Below are positions 1-12,546 of a DNA stretch of 64,000 nucleotides, one piece after another. Location of the stretch: positions 51,744,465 through 51,808,464 of the forward strand of contig OU015530.1 of assembly GCA_907165065.1 (NCBI GenBank), read 5' to 3'. This stretch comes from Caprimulgus europaeus. Its lineage: Eukaryota > Chordata > Aves > Caprimulgiformes > Caprimulgidae. A program made the translations under genes and the position numbers. Every line of letters begins with the position of its first letter. The stretch's first letter is position 1. The notes beneath the pieces were generated by a model, which saw nothing but the letters and a program-made list of their open reading frames with translations, had not been told where the DNA came from and did no database searches.

Positions 1-3000
1 CCTTGGAGAACTTCCCTTCTCTCAGCCTGAGTAAATGAGCAACAACTAGGGGAGCAATGGCAGAGTCTTTCTTTTAGCTCTTATTCGCTCTAGGAAACCT
101 GGATTGGCCATTTTCAGTGCCTTGGCCTCCCACTCACAGTAGGAGCTCCATAATCTTAGGTGAGGGTGATGCTATGCTTCAATAACCTCAGAGGGCAGCG
201 TGCTTCTGCTTTCCAAGTCCCAAGGGTCTCATTAGAGGATCTGCTAAATCAGGCTTGTATAGTCTGTCATTAACTACAGAATTTAATTAGTCTAAATTTG
301 CACTGATTTGCATTTAGGAAAGACTGAAGCTTGCTGAGTTGTTGCTGTTATCCTGCTACGTTTATCTTTTCCTCTAAGTGTTTTTTTACAGGACATAAAG
401 GTCAGGGCACCATAAACATGCCCGGTGCAAAGCCACTCTTGAAGACACAGTCATACTGAGGACTTGGACAAATGCTAACTAGTAACAGAACAGACATAGT
501 AGTGATACTCAGGTATACCTACCCCACGTATCAGAACAGCCAATATTATCACAGTACAATCAAAAGAAATTATGAGAAGGGCAAGATGATGAAGCTCTTG
601 CATCGAGGCTCTTTGAAATGCACCCATGGGACGTGCATTTGCTAACTGCTTATTTAAAACACACAAGCTCCCCATACACATAATGTCATTGAGAAAATGC
701 CCGATGACTTCAACGAGAGTACTGTTAGCCTGACACTTTCAGTAATCGCATCTGTGATGCTGAACTGCTGATCAAGCTTTTTGCTGTCTTTTAACTGCAT
801 CACTCTGGATGGAGACTCAATAAAAAATATCCTAGATTGTTCTCTCAATTTTAAAGTTTCAGTGATCTTGCCTGCAATATTAATATGGTTTATATTCCGA
901 GTATTGGCAAAAAGGACTTATTTCCTTCAGAGTTCTTGCAATGTCACTGGAGAACAGGAACTCTGCTGCTGTAGCAGAAATTCTCATTTCCCATCTTGCA
1001 GGGCCTCTACTACGACAAGTTCCTCCTTCAGTTCTTTGCACACCACCACACATCCAAGAAGCCCTGTGAAAAGCTTTTTCTATTCTTATTCTAAACACAG
1101 CCAAACATAATCACTCTGTGCCAAAAGGAAAAGATTGCAGTTGGTAAGGAAATTAAATTTACTCCAGATCTTCCAGTAATGCATTATAGCATAAATGATG
1201 GAGGGATAACAATCAAGACATGCATAAAAATGTCTCAGAGCGTGTTTTAAAAGTTTAGGGCTTTATCTAAAAAAGCAAAAACCTCATCTAGTAACTATGT
1301 CTTTTTTTTTTCCTCCTTGTGGATGGATTAATAAGATGAACAATCTATTTAACAGCACAAATATGAAGTTTACTCTCTAGCATTCATTTATCACATAGCT
1401 TTTTTGAATCCCAGTAAGTGCTAGATCTTTTGCCAATTGTAATTCCAAAGACCAAGACTTCCAAAACAGCTCATAAATTTTTCTGCAGTGCAACCCATCC
1501 CTTACTGAGCTTTACTTCCCAAAGTGTAGAGATCCTCCACCTGGAATCTTTAAAATGTCCCCTTGAACACTAAAAAACCAAAAGCCTCCAGAAATCACTC
1601 CTGTAACTCTTGCTTTCACACCATTCTAGTAAGAAATTTGTATACTAGAATATAAAAAGAATCACGCCTCACTTTTTTTTAACCTTTGAGCGTGTTTTTC
1701 ATCAGGATTTATCAACTGAGCCTGCATTAAAAAGCTCAGTCAAAAATCCAGAAAATCCAAATTATTTCATGGTCTTTGCACGCAAATACCTAAATTCATA
1801 CTCAGAAACATTTTGATGTTTTCTATTAACTGAATATTAGGCCTACAGAAAAAAACTGACAGAAATTCTAAAATATGAATGATTTATGGAAATTTTTTCA
1901 CCCACTAAAATTGCTTTCAAGCACCTGGAATGCATTGCTAAGCACTATACAGAAATGATCCTGTTTAACGTATTAAAATTCAATTTACATCGGAGAAAAA
2001 TGCATTTGTGAAGTATCTATATACACAAAGAAGCATAACATTAACTGCACTGTGGAGATGTTATCACTTACAGCAACTGAGTGCCTCAACTACAAATTAG
2101 AGGATAATTAATTTAAAATAGTCCTGTACTAAAACACAAAATAAAGTAGTTAAAGGAAAATAGCTGTAATAGTCCCCATGGTAGAATTTTCTTTATAGGA
2201 AGGACATGAACATTACATTGATTTACTTAAGAATGAAATATTGGACAGGTTGTAGGGTAGGGTTGACCTTACACAATACAGGGCCTTAAGTAAGATTTAG
2301 AGGCACAGCTCTACATTAATCCCAAATTTGCCTCTGCCCACTTTGAGGTCTTATCTCATCTCCCCTGCCTTGTTTCCTGTCTCTTGACATGCATAAGTGA
2401 AGTCACCAGCTCCTCTTTTACAGGGTTGCAAGCAATCAAACATGATTTGATACACACTTTGGGGTAAGAGCTTGAACACACACAGCTGTGGCAAAGCCAC
2501 AATCCCTGAAGCTAGAGAAGGGGGAGGGTTGGACTAGTGGGGCTCCAAACACTTCTTGCATCACCATTGTGTAAGACCTGCTTTGGTGGCCTGCAAATGC
2601 CCACCCACATGAGCATCTCTGCATGTGACACACTGTCCAGTGAGTTCCGAGCATGAAACACAGATGCAAGTTCCTCGGGCACTTAAGCATTTACAGGTTC
2701 AAAGCCTCGACTTTTGCCTAGGCCTCAGATGAGAAAAATTATGTCTGGTCAGGGCTAAACTGTTTCAATGTCATATTTAACTTTTCAGTAAGCATTTTTT
2801 TACTTATGGAATAGAATTTTTCTATTGCATTTCTCCTTTCTAAAATTTTCTTCAGACATCTGTGTAGAAACCCATTGCAAGTTTGCAATTACAATCAAGA
2901 GATAACTTTCTACATGGAAATTATTTTATTCCTTCCTTAGGAAAATGTATTTGTTTTTGTGATTTGTTTTTCCCCTTGTTTACTGAGATACTAAAACAAA

Positions 3001-4879
3001 TTCATTTTAGGTTATTAACTTTATGCTATGTAAAGTTTATTCAAATGTATCTGTAACCTCAGTCCACACACTTGGAAAATAGAATGTATATATCAGTAGC
3101 AAATAATATATATATATGCACTAAAAAAACCTGTTCCTTCTTGAAGTATACCTTGTGTTTCCTAAAGCCCCATGACAGATCACTCATACCTCAGGTAACT
3201 CTGGGCTTTACACAAATATTGCTCACGCTGCTTTGCAGTATTTTGCAGGAATGCTGAGGGCACAAAACAGATGTTTTCTGTGTTGTTCTAATGACATTGA
3301 AGAAAACCAGTTATTTATATTAAAATTCTTCAAGTGCCTAAGTAAATTCTTACAGTTATTATTTTTAGGGTTGTTTTTTTTTTTATCTTTAAAGATGTTA
3401 TTTTTAATTCTAAAATGTTATTTTTAGTTTTAAAACTAAAAAGAGGATTAGTGATGGAGGATTTCTTTACGGTGGCAAAAATGTGTGAATTTCATAGCAA
3501 TTGTAAGGTATTGCATGATTTCCTATAGCCTTCCCCAATGATTACTTTTGTATCATTATTTCCCCAGGAAATACTCATCTGTGACTGCAATAAAGGACAT
3601 CAACAGTTTTGTGTTACTTTACAATACTGTTCCTATTAATTTTTTTTCACCTCCTAATAATGAAGAGAGACTTCCTGTAGTAAAAGCTGCACATATATAA
3701 ATGTAACTAAATTAAAATTGCTGGAAAGCACACCACTGTTTTCCCAGGAAACTAAAAAAATAATTTAAAAATAGCCTTAATAAATGACAAACAACTTTAA
3801 TTAAAAAAAGAGGTTACAGCCCAATGTTCCTGCTGCCTTTAATAAAGCTGTAATCAGTAAGCTACTTCCTGCAAACAAGTCCTTATACAGCCAGGACTCA
3901 AATGAGCAGAATGATTGTATCATCCAGACTGATATTAATCTTGAAGAAAAATTGGACTTCTGAATTATTAAGGAAGACTGTCACTGAAGTTTTCATTGAA
4001 CATCCATATCCTGAAGCCATATAAATGTCACAAAAAGCCACGACACTTTGGCTCTGATTCAGCACAATTCTTATCCAGTCAATCAAACTACCTCTATTTT
4101 TTAATCTAAGCATGTGCATACTGTTCCCTGCTAAACCAGGCCCCAGATTCCAACTTCACTTTATGAATCTGTGGTTATCACATTTCTAAGCAGAACCTAG
4201 GGTCATAAATTCCATAGGAAAATGTTGACAGACTTTGACAGAACCTGTTTTGTCTGTATAGAGGGAAAAGTACTACAAGTTAATCTAGGATGTGAATTGA
4301 TAGTCCATTTGCTCTTCCATGCCAGTTCCCCAGATGAACACTTGGTGCCCTTGTTCATTATAACTTTACACACTTCCAAAGTATATTGTTTAACAGCAAA
4401 CAGAGTTTTATTTTTATAAGGACTAAAGACCTGTTTACACTAAGATTCTCAAGAAGATACATGTAAATTTACTTTGTAGATGGATGAGTTATGCCATGTT
4501 AAATATCAGAGAGGATAGGCCCATATGGAATTAAAATAGCTTTAATTTAATTTAGCTTAATCCACTTCATGAGTAAAATAAATAAAGTGAAATGAAGGCT
4601 ACTTTAATTCTGAATGAGAGTTCAGTGTGACTTAAATAGCCAACTGACAACTAATTAGTTAATTCAGATGAAGCTTGCTAAGGACCCCCAAGTAGATGAA
4701 CTCTGTGTCCAAACAAAAATAAGAAGGCACAGGTGGTCTTGTATAAATCTTCCCCCTCATCTGCAACGTACTGATATGGGACAAGGCAGAGAGTACGTGT
4801 GTTGTGTTTTCAGACTGGCTCCTGAATAGCTAATTTTGGCCATATTTTAAGAAGATGCTAATCTTGCGGTACCTCTGGA
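1..4879. other. Non-coding AT-rich stretch, no gene seen
   Basis: I see no supported gene, RNA or recognisable mobile element here. The open frames are short (112 codons or fewer), overlap each other on both strands and lack splice-site or homology support. Short A/T runs and a TA-rich patch near 3108-3118 are the only simple sequence. Confidence 0.6.
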
Positions 4880-5421
4880 ATCATAGAATAATTTAGGTTG
4901 GAAAAGAACTTAAGATCATCAAGTTCAACCATAAAACCAACACTACTGAATCCACCATTAAACCATGTTCCTAAGCACCACATCTACACATCTAGTTCTA
5001 AGCCCTCTGCCATCAGCAGGGACACCTTCCACTAGACCAGGTTGCTCAAAGCCTCATCCAACCTGGCCTTGAACACTTCCAGGGAGGGGGCATCCACAGC
5101 TTCTCTGGGCAACCTGTGGCAGTGTCTCACCAGCCTCACAGAAAAAAAACTTCTTCCTAATATCTAATCTAAACCTACCCTCTTCCAGCTTAAAGCCATC
5201 ACCCCTTTTTCTATCAACAACTGCCCTTAAAAAAGTCCCTTCCCAGCTTTCCTGCAGGCCCCTTTTAGGTATTAGAAGGCTGTTATAAGGTCTCCCTGGA
5301 GACTTCTCTTCTCCAGGCTGAACAGCCCCAACTCTTTCAGCCTGTCCTCACAGGAGAGGTGCTCCAGCCCTCATCTTCATGGCCTCCTCTGGACTCACTC
5401 CAGTAGGTCCATGTCCTTCTT
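4880..5421 (-). repeat. CR1 LINE 3' end, outer copy, part 1 (interrupted)
   Basis: Read on the plus strand, this is the reverse complement of an avian CR1 3' region. It starts with the terminal tail (TCATAGAATAATTTAGGTTGG) and continues through the familiar blocks for 'accaggttgctcaaagcc', 'cttccagggaggggg', 'ttcttcctaatatctaat' and 'ctccaggctgaacagcccc'. It stops abruptly at 5421 in the block reading 'ccatgtccttctt'. The next expected CR1 sequence, 'gttgggggccccag', is found only after position 7346, so a second element has been inserted here. CR1 elements are non-LTR retrotransposons and are usually 5'-truncated, as this one is. Confidence 0.93.
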
Positions 5422-7340
5422 CATTAACTTCTGGAGAAGCTCAGTCAAAAGAAGGAAGTCTACAAAATGTGGAAAAAGGGCCTAGCTACTTGCGAGGAAT
5501 ATAGGGACATTGTCAGAGTATGCAGGGATGCAAAAAGGAAGGCCAAGGCCTGCTTGGAATTAAATCTAGCAAGTGATGTCAAGGACAATAAGAAGGGCTT
5601 CTTCAAGTACTTCAGCAGCAAAAGGAACACTAGGGAAAATGTAGGGCCACTGTGGAATGAGGTGGGTGCCCTGGTGATGGAGGATGCAGAGAAGGCAGTT
5701 ACTGAATGCCTTCTTTGCTTCAGTCTTTACTGCTGGCCCTCGAGAATCCCAGGCCCTGGAGGTAAAAGAGGAAGTCTGGAGAGAGGAAGACTTTCCCTTG
5801 GTTGAGGAGGATCAGGTTAGGGACCATTTAGCCAAACTCAACACCCACAAATCTATGGGCCCTGATGGGATGCACCCTCGAGTGCTGAGGGAGCTGATGG
5901 ATGGTATTGCAGAACCACTCTCCATCATCTTTGAAAGGTCATGGAGGATGGGAGAGGTGCCTGAGGACTGGAGGAAAGCCAACGTCACTCCAGTCTTCAA
6001 AAAAGGCAAGAAGAGGACCTGGGAAACTTCAGGCCAGTCAGCCTCACCTCCATTCCTAGGAAGGTGATGGAACAGTTCATTCTGGAGGCCATCTCTAAGC
6101 ATTTAGAGGAAAAGAAGGTTATTAGGAATAGTCAACGCGGATTCACTAAGGGGAAATCATGTCTGACCAATCTGATAGCCTTCTATGATGGCATGACTGG
6201 CTGCGTGGATGACAGGAGAGCAGTGGATGTTGTCTACCTTGACTTCAGGAAGGCTTTTGACACTGTCTCCCATGACATCCTCATAGGTAAGCTTAGGAAG
6301 TGTGGGTTAGATGAGGGGACAGTGAGGTGGGTGAAGAACTGGCTCAATGGCAGAGCTCAGAAGGTTTTAATCAGCAGTGCAGGGTCTAGTTGGAGGCCTG
6401 TGGTTAGTGGTGACCCCCAAGGGTCAGTACTTGGTTCATCAGTGGCTTGGATGAAGGGGCTGAGTGCACCCTCAGCAAATTTGCTGATGACACTAAACTG
6501 GGAGGAATGGCTGATACACCAGAAGGCTGTGCTGCCATCCAGTGAGAACTGGACAGGCCGGAGAGTTGGGGGCAGAGGAACCTGATGAAGTTCAACAAGT
6601 GCAAGTGATGGGTCCTGCACCTGGAGAGGAATAACCTCAGGCACCAGTACAGGCTGGGGGTTGACCTGCTGGAAAGCAGCCCTGCAGAGAAGGACCTGGT
6701 AGATGATCAGTTGACCACGAGCCAACAACATGTCCTTGTGGCCAAGAAGGCCAATGGTATCCTGGGGAGTGCATTAAGAAAAGTGGTAGGGAAGAAAAAG
6801 TAGGTCTAGGGAGGTTCTCCTCCCCCTCTACTCCATCCTGGTGAGGCCACATCTGGAGTATTGTGTCCAGTTCTGGACCCCCAGTTCAAGAGAGAGTGCA
6901 GCAGAGGGGCACAAAGATGATTAAGGAGCTGGAGCATCTCCCGTATGAGGAAAGACTGAGAGAGCTGGGTCTGTTTAGCCTGGAGAAGAGACTACTGAGA
7001 GGAGACTATTAATATTTATAAATATCTAAAGGGTGGGTGTCAAGAGGATGGGGCCAGACCCTTTTCAGTGGTGGCCAGCGATAAGACAAGGGGCAATGGG
7101 CACAAGCTGCAACACAGGAGGTTCCGCTTAAGCATGAGGCAAAACTTTACTGTGAGGGTGCCAGAGCCCTGGGACAGGCTGCCCAAAGAGGTTGTGGAGT
7201 CTCCATATCTGGAGATGTTCAAAACCTGCCTGGATGCAGTCCTGTGCAACTTGCTCTAGGTGAATCTGCTTTGGCAGAGGGGTTGGACTAGATGCTCTCC
7301 AGAGGTTCCTTCCAATCCCCACCATTCTGTGATTCTGTGA
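5422..7340 (+). mobile_element. CR1 LINE, 5'-truncated, inserted into an older CR1
   Basis: This is a plus-strand CR1 of about 1.9 kb containing the 3' half of ORF2 (reverse transcriptase) and the 3' UTR. It ends in ATTCTGTG repeats at about 7325-7340. Translated segments in three frames show the CR1 pattern in order: a [15 protein letters not shown] region, FFASVFT, GPDGMHPRVLREL, PVFKKG, RGFTKGKSC, YLDFRKAFDTVSHD, WLNGR and PQGSVLG, and then a frame-shifted FADDTKLGG. Downstream come a segment resembling 'LVRPHLEYC' and the 3' UTR blocks. It lies exactly between the two halves of the outer minus-strand CR1. A TTCTT motif occurs at both junctions (5417-5421 and 7341-7345), which could be a short target duplication or chance overlap with the ATTCT tail. 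Confidence 0.93.
5458..6585 (+). pseudogene. Decayed CR1 ORF2 reverse transcriptase
   Basis: This is the reverse transcriptase part of CR1 ORF2, the enzyme that copies the element's RNA into DNA at the target site. It is broken. Frame 1 is open at 5467-5805, and the reading then moves to another frame (FFASVFT to PVFKKG, about 5705-6000). A third segment opens at about 6064 with a long, well-conserved fingers/palm region (RGFTKGKSC, then YLDFRKAFDTVSHD at about 6235-6280). After PQGSVLG (about 6415-6432) a short piece of the palm is missing and the frame shifts again. The catalytic FADD box is therefore present in the DNA (about 6478-6492) but out of frame with the preceding domain. No full-length or functional protein can be made. 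The N-terminal endonuclease and ORF1 are absent through 5' truncation. Confidence 0.9.
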
Positions 7341-7345
7341 TTCTT

Positions 7346-7412
7346 ATTTTGGGGGCCCCAGAACTGGACACAGTACTGCAGGAGGGGTCTCGTGAGAATA
7401 GAGGGGCAAATT
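7346..7412 (-). repeat. CR1 LINE 3' region, outer copy, part 2
   Basis: This resumes the minus-strand CR1 left at 5421. The blocks 'gggggccccagaactggac', 'cagtactgcagg' and 'ggggtctcgtgagaa' are the standard continuation of that element. Similarity fades after about 7412, where the older copy was itself truncated or has diverged. Confidence 0.88.
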
Positions 7413-10400
7413 AATTTAAAATTAATCCCTCTGTGTTGACTGGCAAGAAGAGGGCTGAGACCTGTGGGTTATGAACCTGGTGGAGAGCAGGCATCACCCA
7501 TCCCTGTGTCGAGCAGAACAATCCTCAGCCCTGTCCCTCTCCCGGCGGCGCGGCAGCGTTCAGAACCATGGACAGCTCCCCCATCGCAGCCTCACCAGCC
7601 TTTCTCACTCTCATCGTTCTTAAAACTTGCAAAAGGCTCATCCAAAAGATTGCCTTTGAACCGAGATCCAGAGGATAAAGTAACAAAGCACAGGTCATTC
7701 TGAAAGTGCAGAGCCCCAGCCTGCTTGGAGGATTATTCTATTTCCTGAGAATCAGTCATTCAAATCTCATCAAGGCTTTCAGAAAAACTCCTACTAAGCA
7801 GCAACTTCTATCCTGTAAGAAGGATTCTCATAATATACAACATCGTTCAAAGCTCACTAAAGTAACTAGTTGATTCTGTGATTCCAAATGACCAGGCCTG
7901 AAGGGAAGAGCAATCAAACTACAGACTTGGTTTTCTGCCTTGTTTCTGTAATAGAGCCTGCTGAGGCATTCTGGCCACATTCCGCCTGCATGTGGAAGCA
8001 CCTTCCTGGTGTGCCCTGCTGTGAGGTAAATCTACTCGGAATTAGGTGGCTTTACTCTAATTTCTAAAGGCATTGTGTGTGCATGCATGGGGAACACAAA
8101 TATCACTTCTCAATAAAAACGCTGCGCAAACCTACTTTTGTACAGGAGCAGAGTGCTGACATCTTTGGTGGAAGTGCTGAGCTGGACCTAATGTGGAAAA
8201 GGAGAGCAGTAAAATACTGCACAGGGTAAGTGCTTTTCTATAGTGTCTGTCATCCAAAGATCTCCAAATGCTTTAAAAGCAACTCTTCAGTAAGCCTTAC
8301 AATACTCCCATGTGACAGAAAAATGCTAAATTGCCCACTTTACAAATGGATAAACACAGATACAATGTGGTCAATTAGAGTTTGCTGAAACAGAGAAAAT
8401 TTTTTGCACCAAAGTAGCTGCATCAGTGCAAATCCCTGGTACAAATATGTTACAAAGGAGCAGGATGCCTTATTCTTCAAAACAGGATCATACTGCACCA
8501 GCAACAAGCTGCATACTGAACTGAGGGACCACATCTCTCAGTGTTGCTCCAAAATACCCTAGTCTCTCAAAAGCCAAAATAAATACCCCCTCCACACTTG
8601 TCTGACAGGCAAGCAGTCAGCTTTGATATATATGAAAAGAAGAGAAGAAAGGACATAGTAAAGTCAGCTCAGAGACAGAAAATGCAGATAAAGAAAGACA
8701 CGCTAAGAAGAAAAAAAAAAGATAGAATAGAAAATCCTAAATTACCTTCTACTCCCTTTGCTGTCTCACAAAATGGGGATCCAATATTAAATTTGTTCAG
8801 GTTTGTGAGTCTATAACAGTAACACCCACAGCAGCTGTTTTGGCACCAGTATTAATACCTCATCTTTAGACAGATTTGAAAGATCAATATACTGTGAGTT
8901 TCCACTGGAGATAGTAATTAAACAAACAAGCAAAAAACAACAACAACAAAAAAAAAACCCAAACCACACAAACCCTCAAATGAAGTAATTCTTTGATGTA
9001 ATCTAGCCAATGACTATTTGAAGTTTAATTGCTTTAACTTTTAGCAATGAGTAATAGCTACCTATACAGCAATCTGATTAGAGAGCACAGATTCCATTTG
9101 TTATAATTAAAAATCTTGTTTAATGTCTTTCACTTCATTGGTCATTTGGTTAGAAAATGCAGAGTCATTTATGAAAGTGACAATCAGTGTCATTTATAGG
9201 ATCACTGCATTCTACTCACAGCTCCATAAGTTTCTGCTGTGCAGTGTTGGGACAGCCCAAGTGAAAAGGGAACAAAAACATCCTTTGCAACAAAAATGGC
9301 TTTTAGTCTATCCGGGTCAGTTTGCTAATAGCCATGAATTTTTGTCATTACAATACAGAAAACTGCAGATAGCATAGCTAGAAAGACATGGTTGTTATGC
9401 ACTGCAGCTTTGAGATGAAATATTGTTTTTGCTTTAAAAAAGCCACATCATTCTTAATAACAGTTGGCACCCAAACTCAGTGACAGCTTTTGTGCACAGA
9501 AATATGCAACTACCTCCCTAGCAGCTAAATCCAATGCTTTGGATTTAATATTTATCAATTACATTTTGCAATAATATATATAAAAGTGTTCTTTGGCATA
9601 TTGCTGAAAGAAAAATAGGAAAAAATAGGAACACCACAGTGTAACATCCAAACTTTCTTCTGGGGAAGTTCAAAGACTGTCTGCCTCTCCTGTACATCAC
9701 AGCAAAATAAGACCATGACCTAGATAAACACCATAACTCTGTAAAGATACAGGGACATAAACCAGGAGGAGGGTATGACTTTCATCCCACAGTACACTTG
9801 TGATCACAGAAAAGGCCTAAAGAAAGGAGAGGTCAGAATCTGGATCTTCCATGCTAGGGAGAAAATCAACCAGGTTAGGACTGCAGTTAAAAACTTTGTT
9901 ACTGATGCGTTCACAGAGTGTTTCAGACAATAATCCAGCAACATGCAAGGAATAATAGCACTGTAAGAACTGAAACACTATTTAAATGAATGATCTTTCA
10001 CAATTTACCTTCAAAGAACTCACTGAGTGCTGTGCTTCAGCACTTCTCACCTTTTCTTATTATTTTATCTTTTTTTTAAAATTCTTTTTTAAAAAGTTCA
10101 TGACTTACAGTACCAACGTTGAGGGATCTGCTTTAAGAAAAAACAGCAAACCACCAGCCCAGTTTTTGTGCCTAACTCCTTTCTGAGTCAATTGGCACCA
10201 TTCTTGTAGACAGCTGCCAGCTACCCCAGGACACTGGGAATTCTCACCAGAAACCAAACTCCTGAGAATACACCCCACGCTCTAACAGCCATATAAACCT
10301 GCTATGGAATAAGGATTACCTGAAGTGATAGCATTTCTCTAGGAGCTAGTTGCCTAAAGCCAACACACGTATCTCAGCAAATTTGGCAAGAACAGAATAA

Positions 10401-11930
10401 ACAGTACTTAAAAAAAATGACCAGAGGTGGGATGGGAATCAGAGACAAGTTTAAATGCAGTTGGGGTGTGACAGCAGCTCTGATATATGTACACAAGCAG
10501 GTCTGGGATGATACTAGACTAGTCATGGGAATGTGAAGCTCAGAGCAGCTGCCTGACCCAGATTCACTGTCAGTGGCTGACTACTTGAAAACAGGATGAA
10601 TAATGTCAACATGTGCTGCAGTTTTACCCTGGCTATAACTTCCTTCTCTGTGCTTCTCTTGAAAGACACAACTGCATAGGATATGCATGGAGAACCAAGA
10701 CCTAAATGGGTGACACTGAAACTGGGGTGAATATCCAATGTAGGATTTGGATGCTATATTCAGCTTGGCATGTTTGAATGTTTTGTTCATATGAAGATCT
10801 TAGAATGTTCTGCTTGAAACCAATCCATGATGTATGCCAAGGACTTTAAGGATGCCTTCAGTACTCATCAGTGCACTCTCGGTAATGAGTGACTTTGAAA
10901 GTACGTTTTTACAGGAATATTCATGGCTGCAAAGGAGCTATTGCATTCTTATTATAAAAGCTGTAATGACTCCTCTGGAATCATCTCAGATCCAAGGGGG
11001 CATCAAGACAAAGCAAGCTATGCACATCCATTACAGACGGCAAACAACAGATGTCTGTCTTGCTGATGAAGACAGAGAAACAAGATGCCCCTCAAAATAA
11101 TGTTTCCATCCTGTATACTGTTCTAGACCCAATCCTGCTCACTTTACTTATACAAACAACCTGAAAGGAGTCAATTTGTGCTTGAAATACCACGCTGGAT
11201 ATTAAATGAGTTGTGTATAGAGATTGTGGTCTTGCATAGGCAAAGGATGAATTAAGCACTGACTAATAGCTTGTGTCTAAATATGCTTTCTTCAGTCAGT
11301 TCAATTTACAATACATTTTTAATGGTATTGATAGATAGTGGATGGATGGGAAAATTATGTGCTAAAAAGCAAAACCTAGGTGAGGAAAGGAAATTAAATC
11401 TCCATTTAGCAGAAAAAAATTATTTCAATATTTGTTTTCCTTCCCAAGCAAGATGAAAACAAGGACTGTTGAAACTTCTTAGTAAACAAAATTTCAGTTC
11501 CCATCAATCAAAGTGTCTCATTTTATTAAAACTGAAATAATTAATTTTCCACATATTACTTATATAACATAAAAGCAAACAACCATCAAGGATTACATTT
11601 CAAAGTTTTTTTCCAGATGTCAGACTTCAGAAGAGTGCTTTAATTCCTCTTTTCCTAACCAAAGCACTATCAAAACCATTATATTCTTATATGAAGTTAA
11701 TGAAGCAAATACAGGAAGAAATATGTGATCTGAAAATTTTATACTAGATTCCACTATCAGTCACAATTTTCTCATCAACTGAAATATTACCAATTTATTA
11801 ATAGGTAGGATATTGCCTTATCCAGTAAAAACACATAATTGCTGTGCACCAACTGTGACAAATACTGCTTAGATTAATAATAAAACCCTGACTCAGACAC
11901 AAATGTGGACATGAACAGAAGACATTATCC
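7413..11930. other. Non-coding stretch with one ancient repeat
   Basis: No gene is supported. 7540-7560 is a short GC-rich patch without other promoter signs. An ancient repeat lies at 8230-8365 and is listed separately. An A-rich patch lies at about 8921-8970. Frames of up to 88 codons (for example 10834-11100) have no recognised motif or splice support. Confidence 0.55.
8230..8365. repeat. Ancient amniote interspersed repeat (MIR/L3-like), diverged
   Basis: The order of blocks resembles an old amniote repeat: 'catccaaagatctccaaatg' followed by 'ctttaaaagc', 'aagccttacaatactccca', 'tgtgac' and then 'actttacaaatgga'. These match in order the remembered pattern of a repeat reading roughly 'catccaaggatctcaaagcgctttacaa ... 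cctcacaacacccctgtgaggtaggt ... ttttacagatgggg'. Divergence is high, so the family name is uncertain. Confidence 0.5.
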
Positions 11931-12546
11931 TGTGCTGGCTTTGGCAGGGACAGAGTTAATTGTCTTCACAGCAGCTGTTATGGGGCTGTGCTTTGGGTTT
12001 GTGCTGGAAACAGTGCTGACAACACAGAGATGTTTTCACTATTGCTGAGCAGGGCTCACACAGAGTCAAGGCCTTTTCCGCCCCTCACCCCACCCCGCCC
12101 CACCCGCGAGGAGGCTGGGGTTGCACAAGACTTTGGGAGGGGACACAGCTGGGACAGCTGACCCCAACTGACCACACGGACATTCCACATCGTATGACGC
12201 CATTCTCAGCATGAAGGGGAAAGCTGCTCAGCAGCTAGGGGAAGGAGGAGGAAGCAGGGGATGTTCAGAGTGATGGCGTTTGTCTCCCCAAGTCCCCATT
12301 ACATGCGATGGAGCCCGGCTTTCCTGGGGATGGCTGAACACCTGCCTGCCCATGGGAATTAGTGAATTAATTCCTTTGTTTGCTGTACTTGTGCATGCCG
12401 CTTTTACTTTATTTATTAAACTGTCTTTATCTAAACTCATGAGTTCTCTCACTTTTACTCTTACCGTTCTCGCCACTATCCCACCACAGGGGAGTGAGTG
12501 AGCAGCTGTGTGGTGCTCAGTTGCTGGCTGGCGTTAAAACACAACA
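11931..12546 (+). mobile_element. Solo LTR, avian ERVL-type endogenous retrovirus
   Basis: This is a 616-bp segment with the TG...CA termini typical of LTRs (TGTGCTGGCTTTGGCAGGG at the 5' end, ACACAACA at the 3' end). The internal blocks are ones I recognise from avian ERVL-like LTRs: a 'tggggctgtgctttgggtttg' region, 'cacacagagtcaaggcctttt', a C-rich stretch at 12083-12110, 'ggacagctgaccccaactgacc', and 'gatggcgtttgtctcccc'. A poly-A signal ATTAAA lies at 12415-12420. No internal gag/pol/env sequence adjoins either end, so it is probably a solo LTR left by recombination between two LTRs. I could not identify an exact flanking target duplication: the flanks read ATTATCC and ATTCTCA. Confidence 0.85.

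Noticed and set aside
5684..6067. 127-codon frame as a host gene
   Set aside because: It is part of CR1 ORF2 reverse transcriptase (GPDGMHPRVLREL motif) and is continued by CR1 sequence in other frames.
7866..7890. GATTCTGTGATTCC as another CR1 tail
   Set aside because: Only about 14 bases match and no CR1 sequence precedes it.
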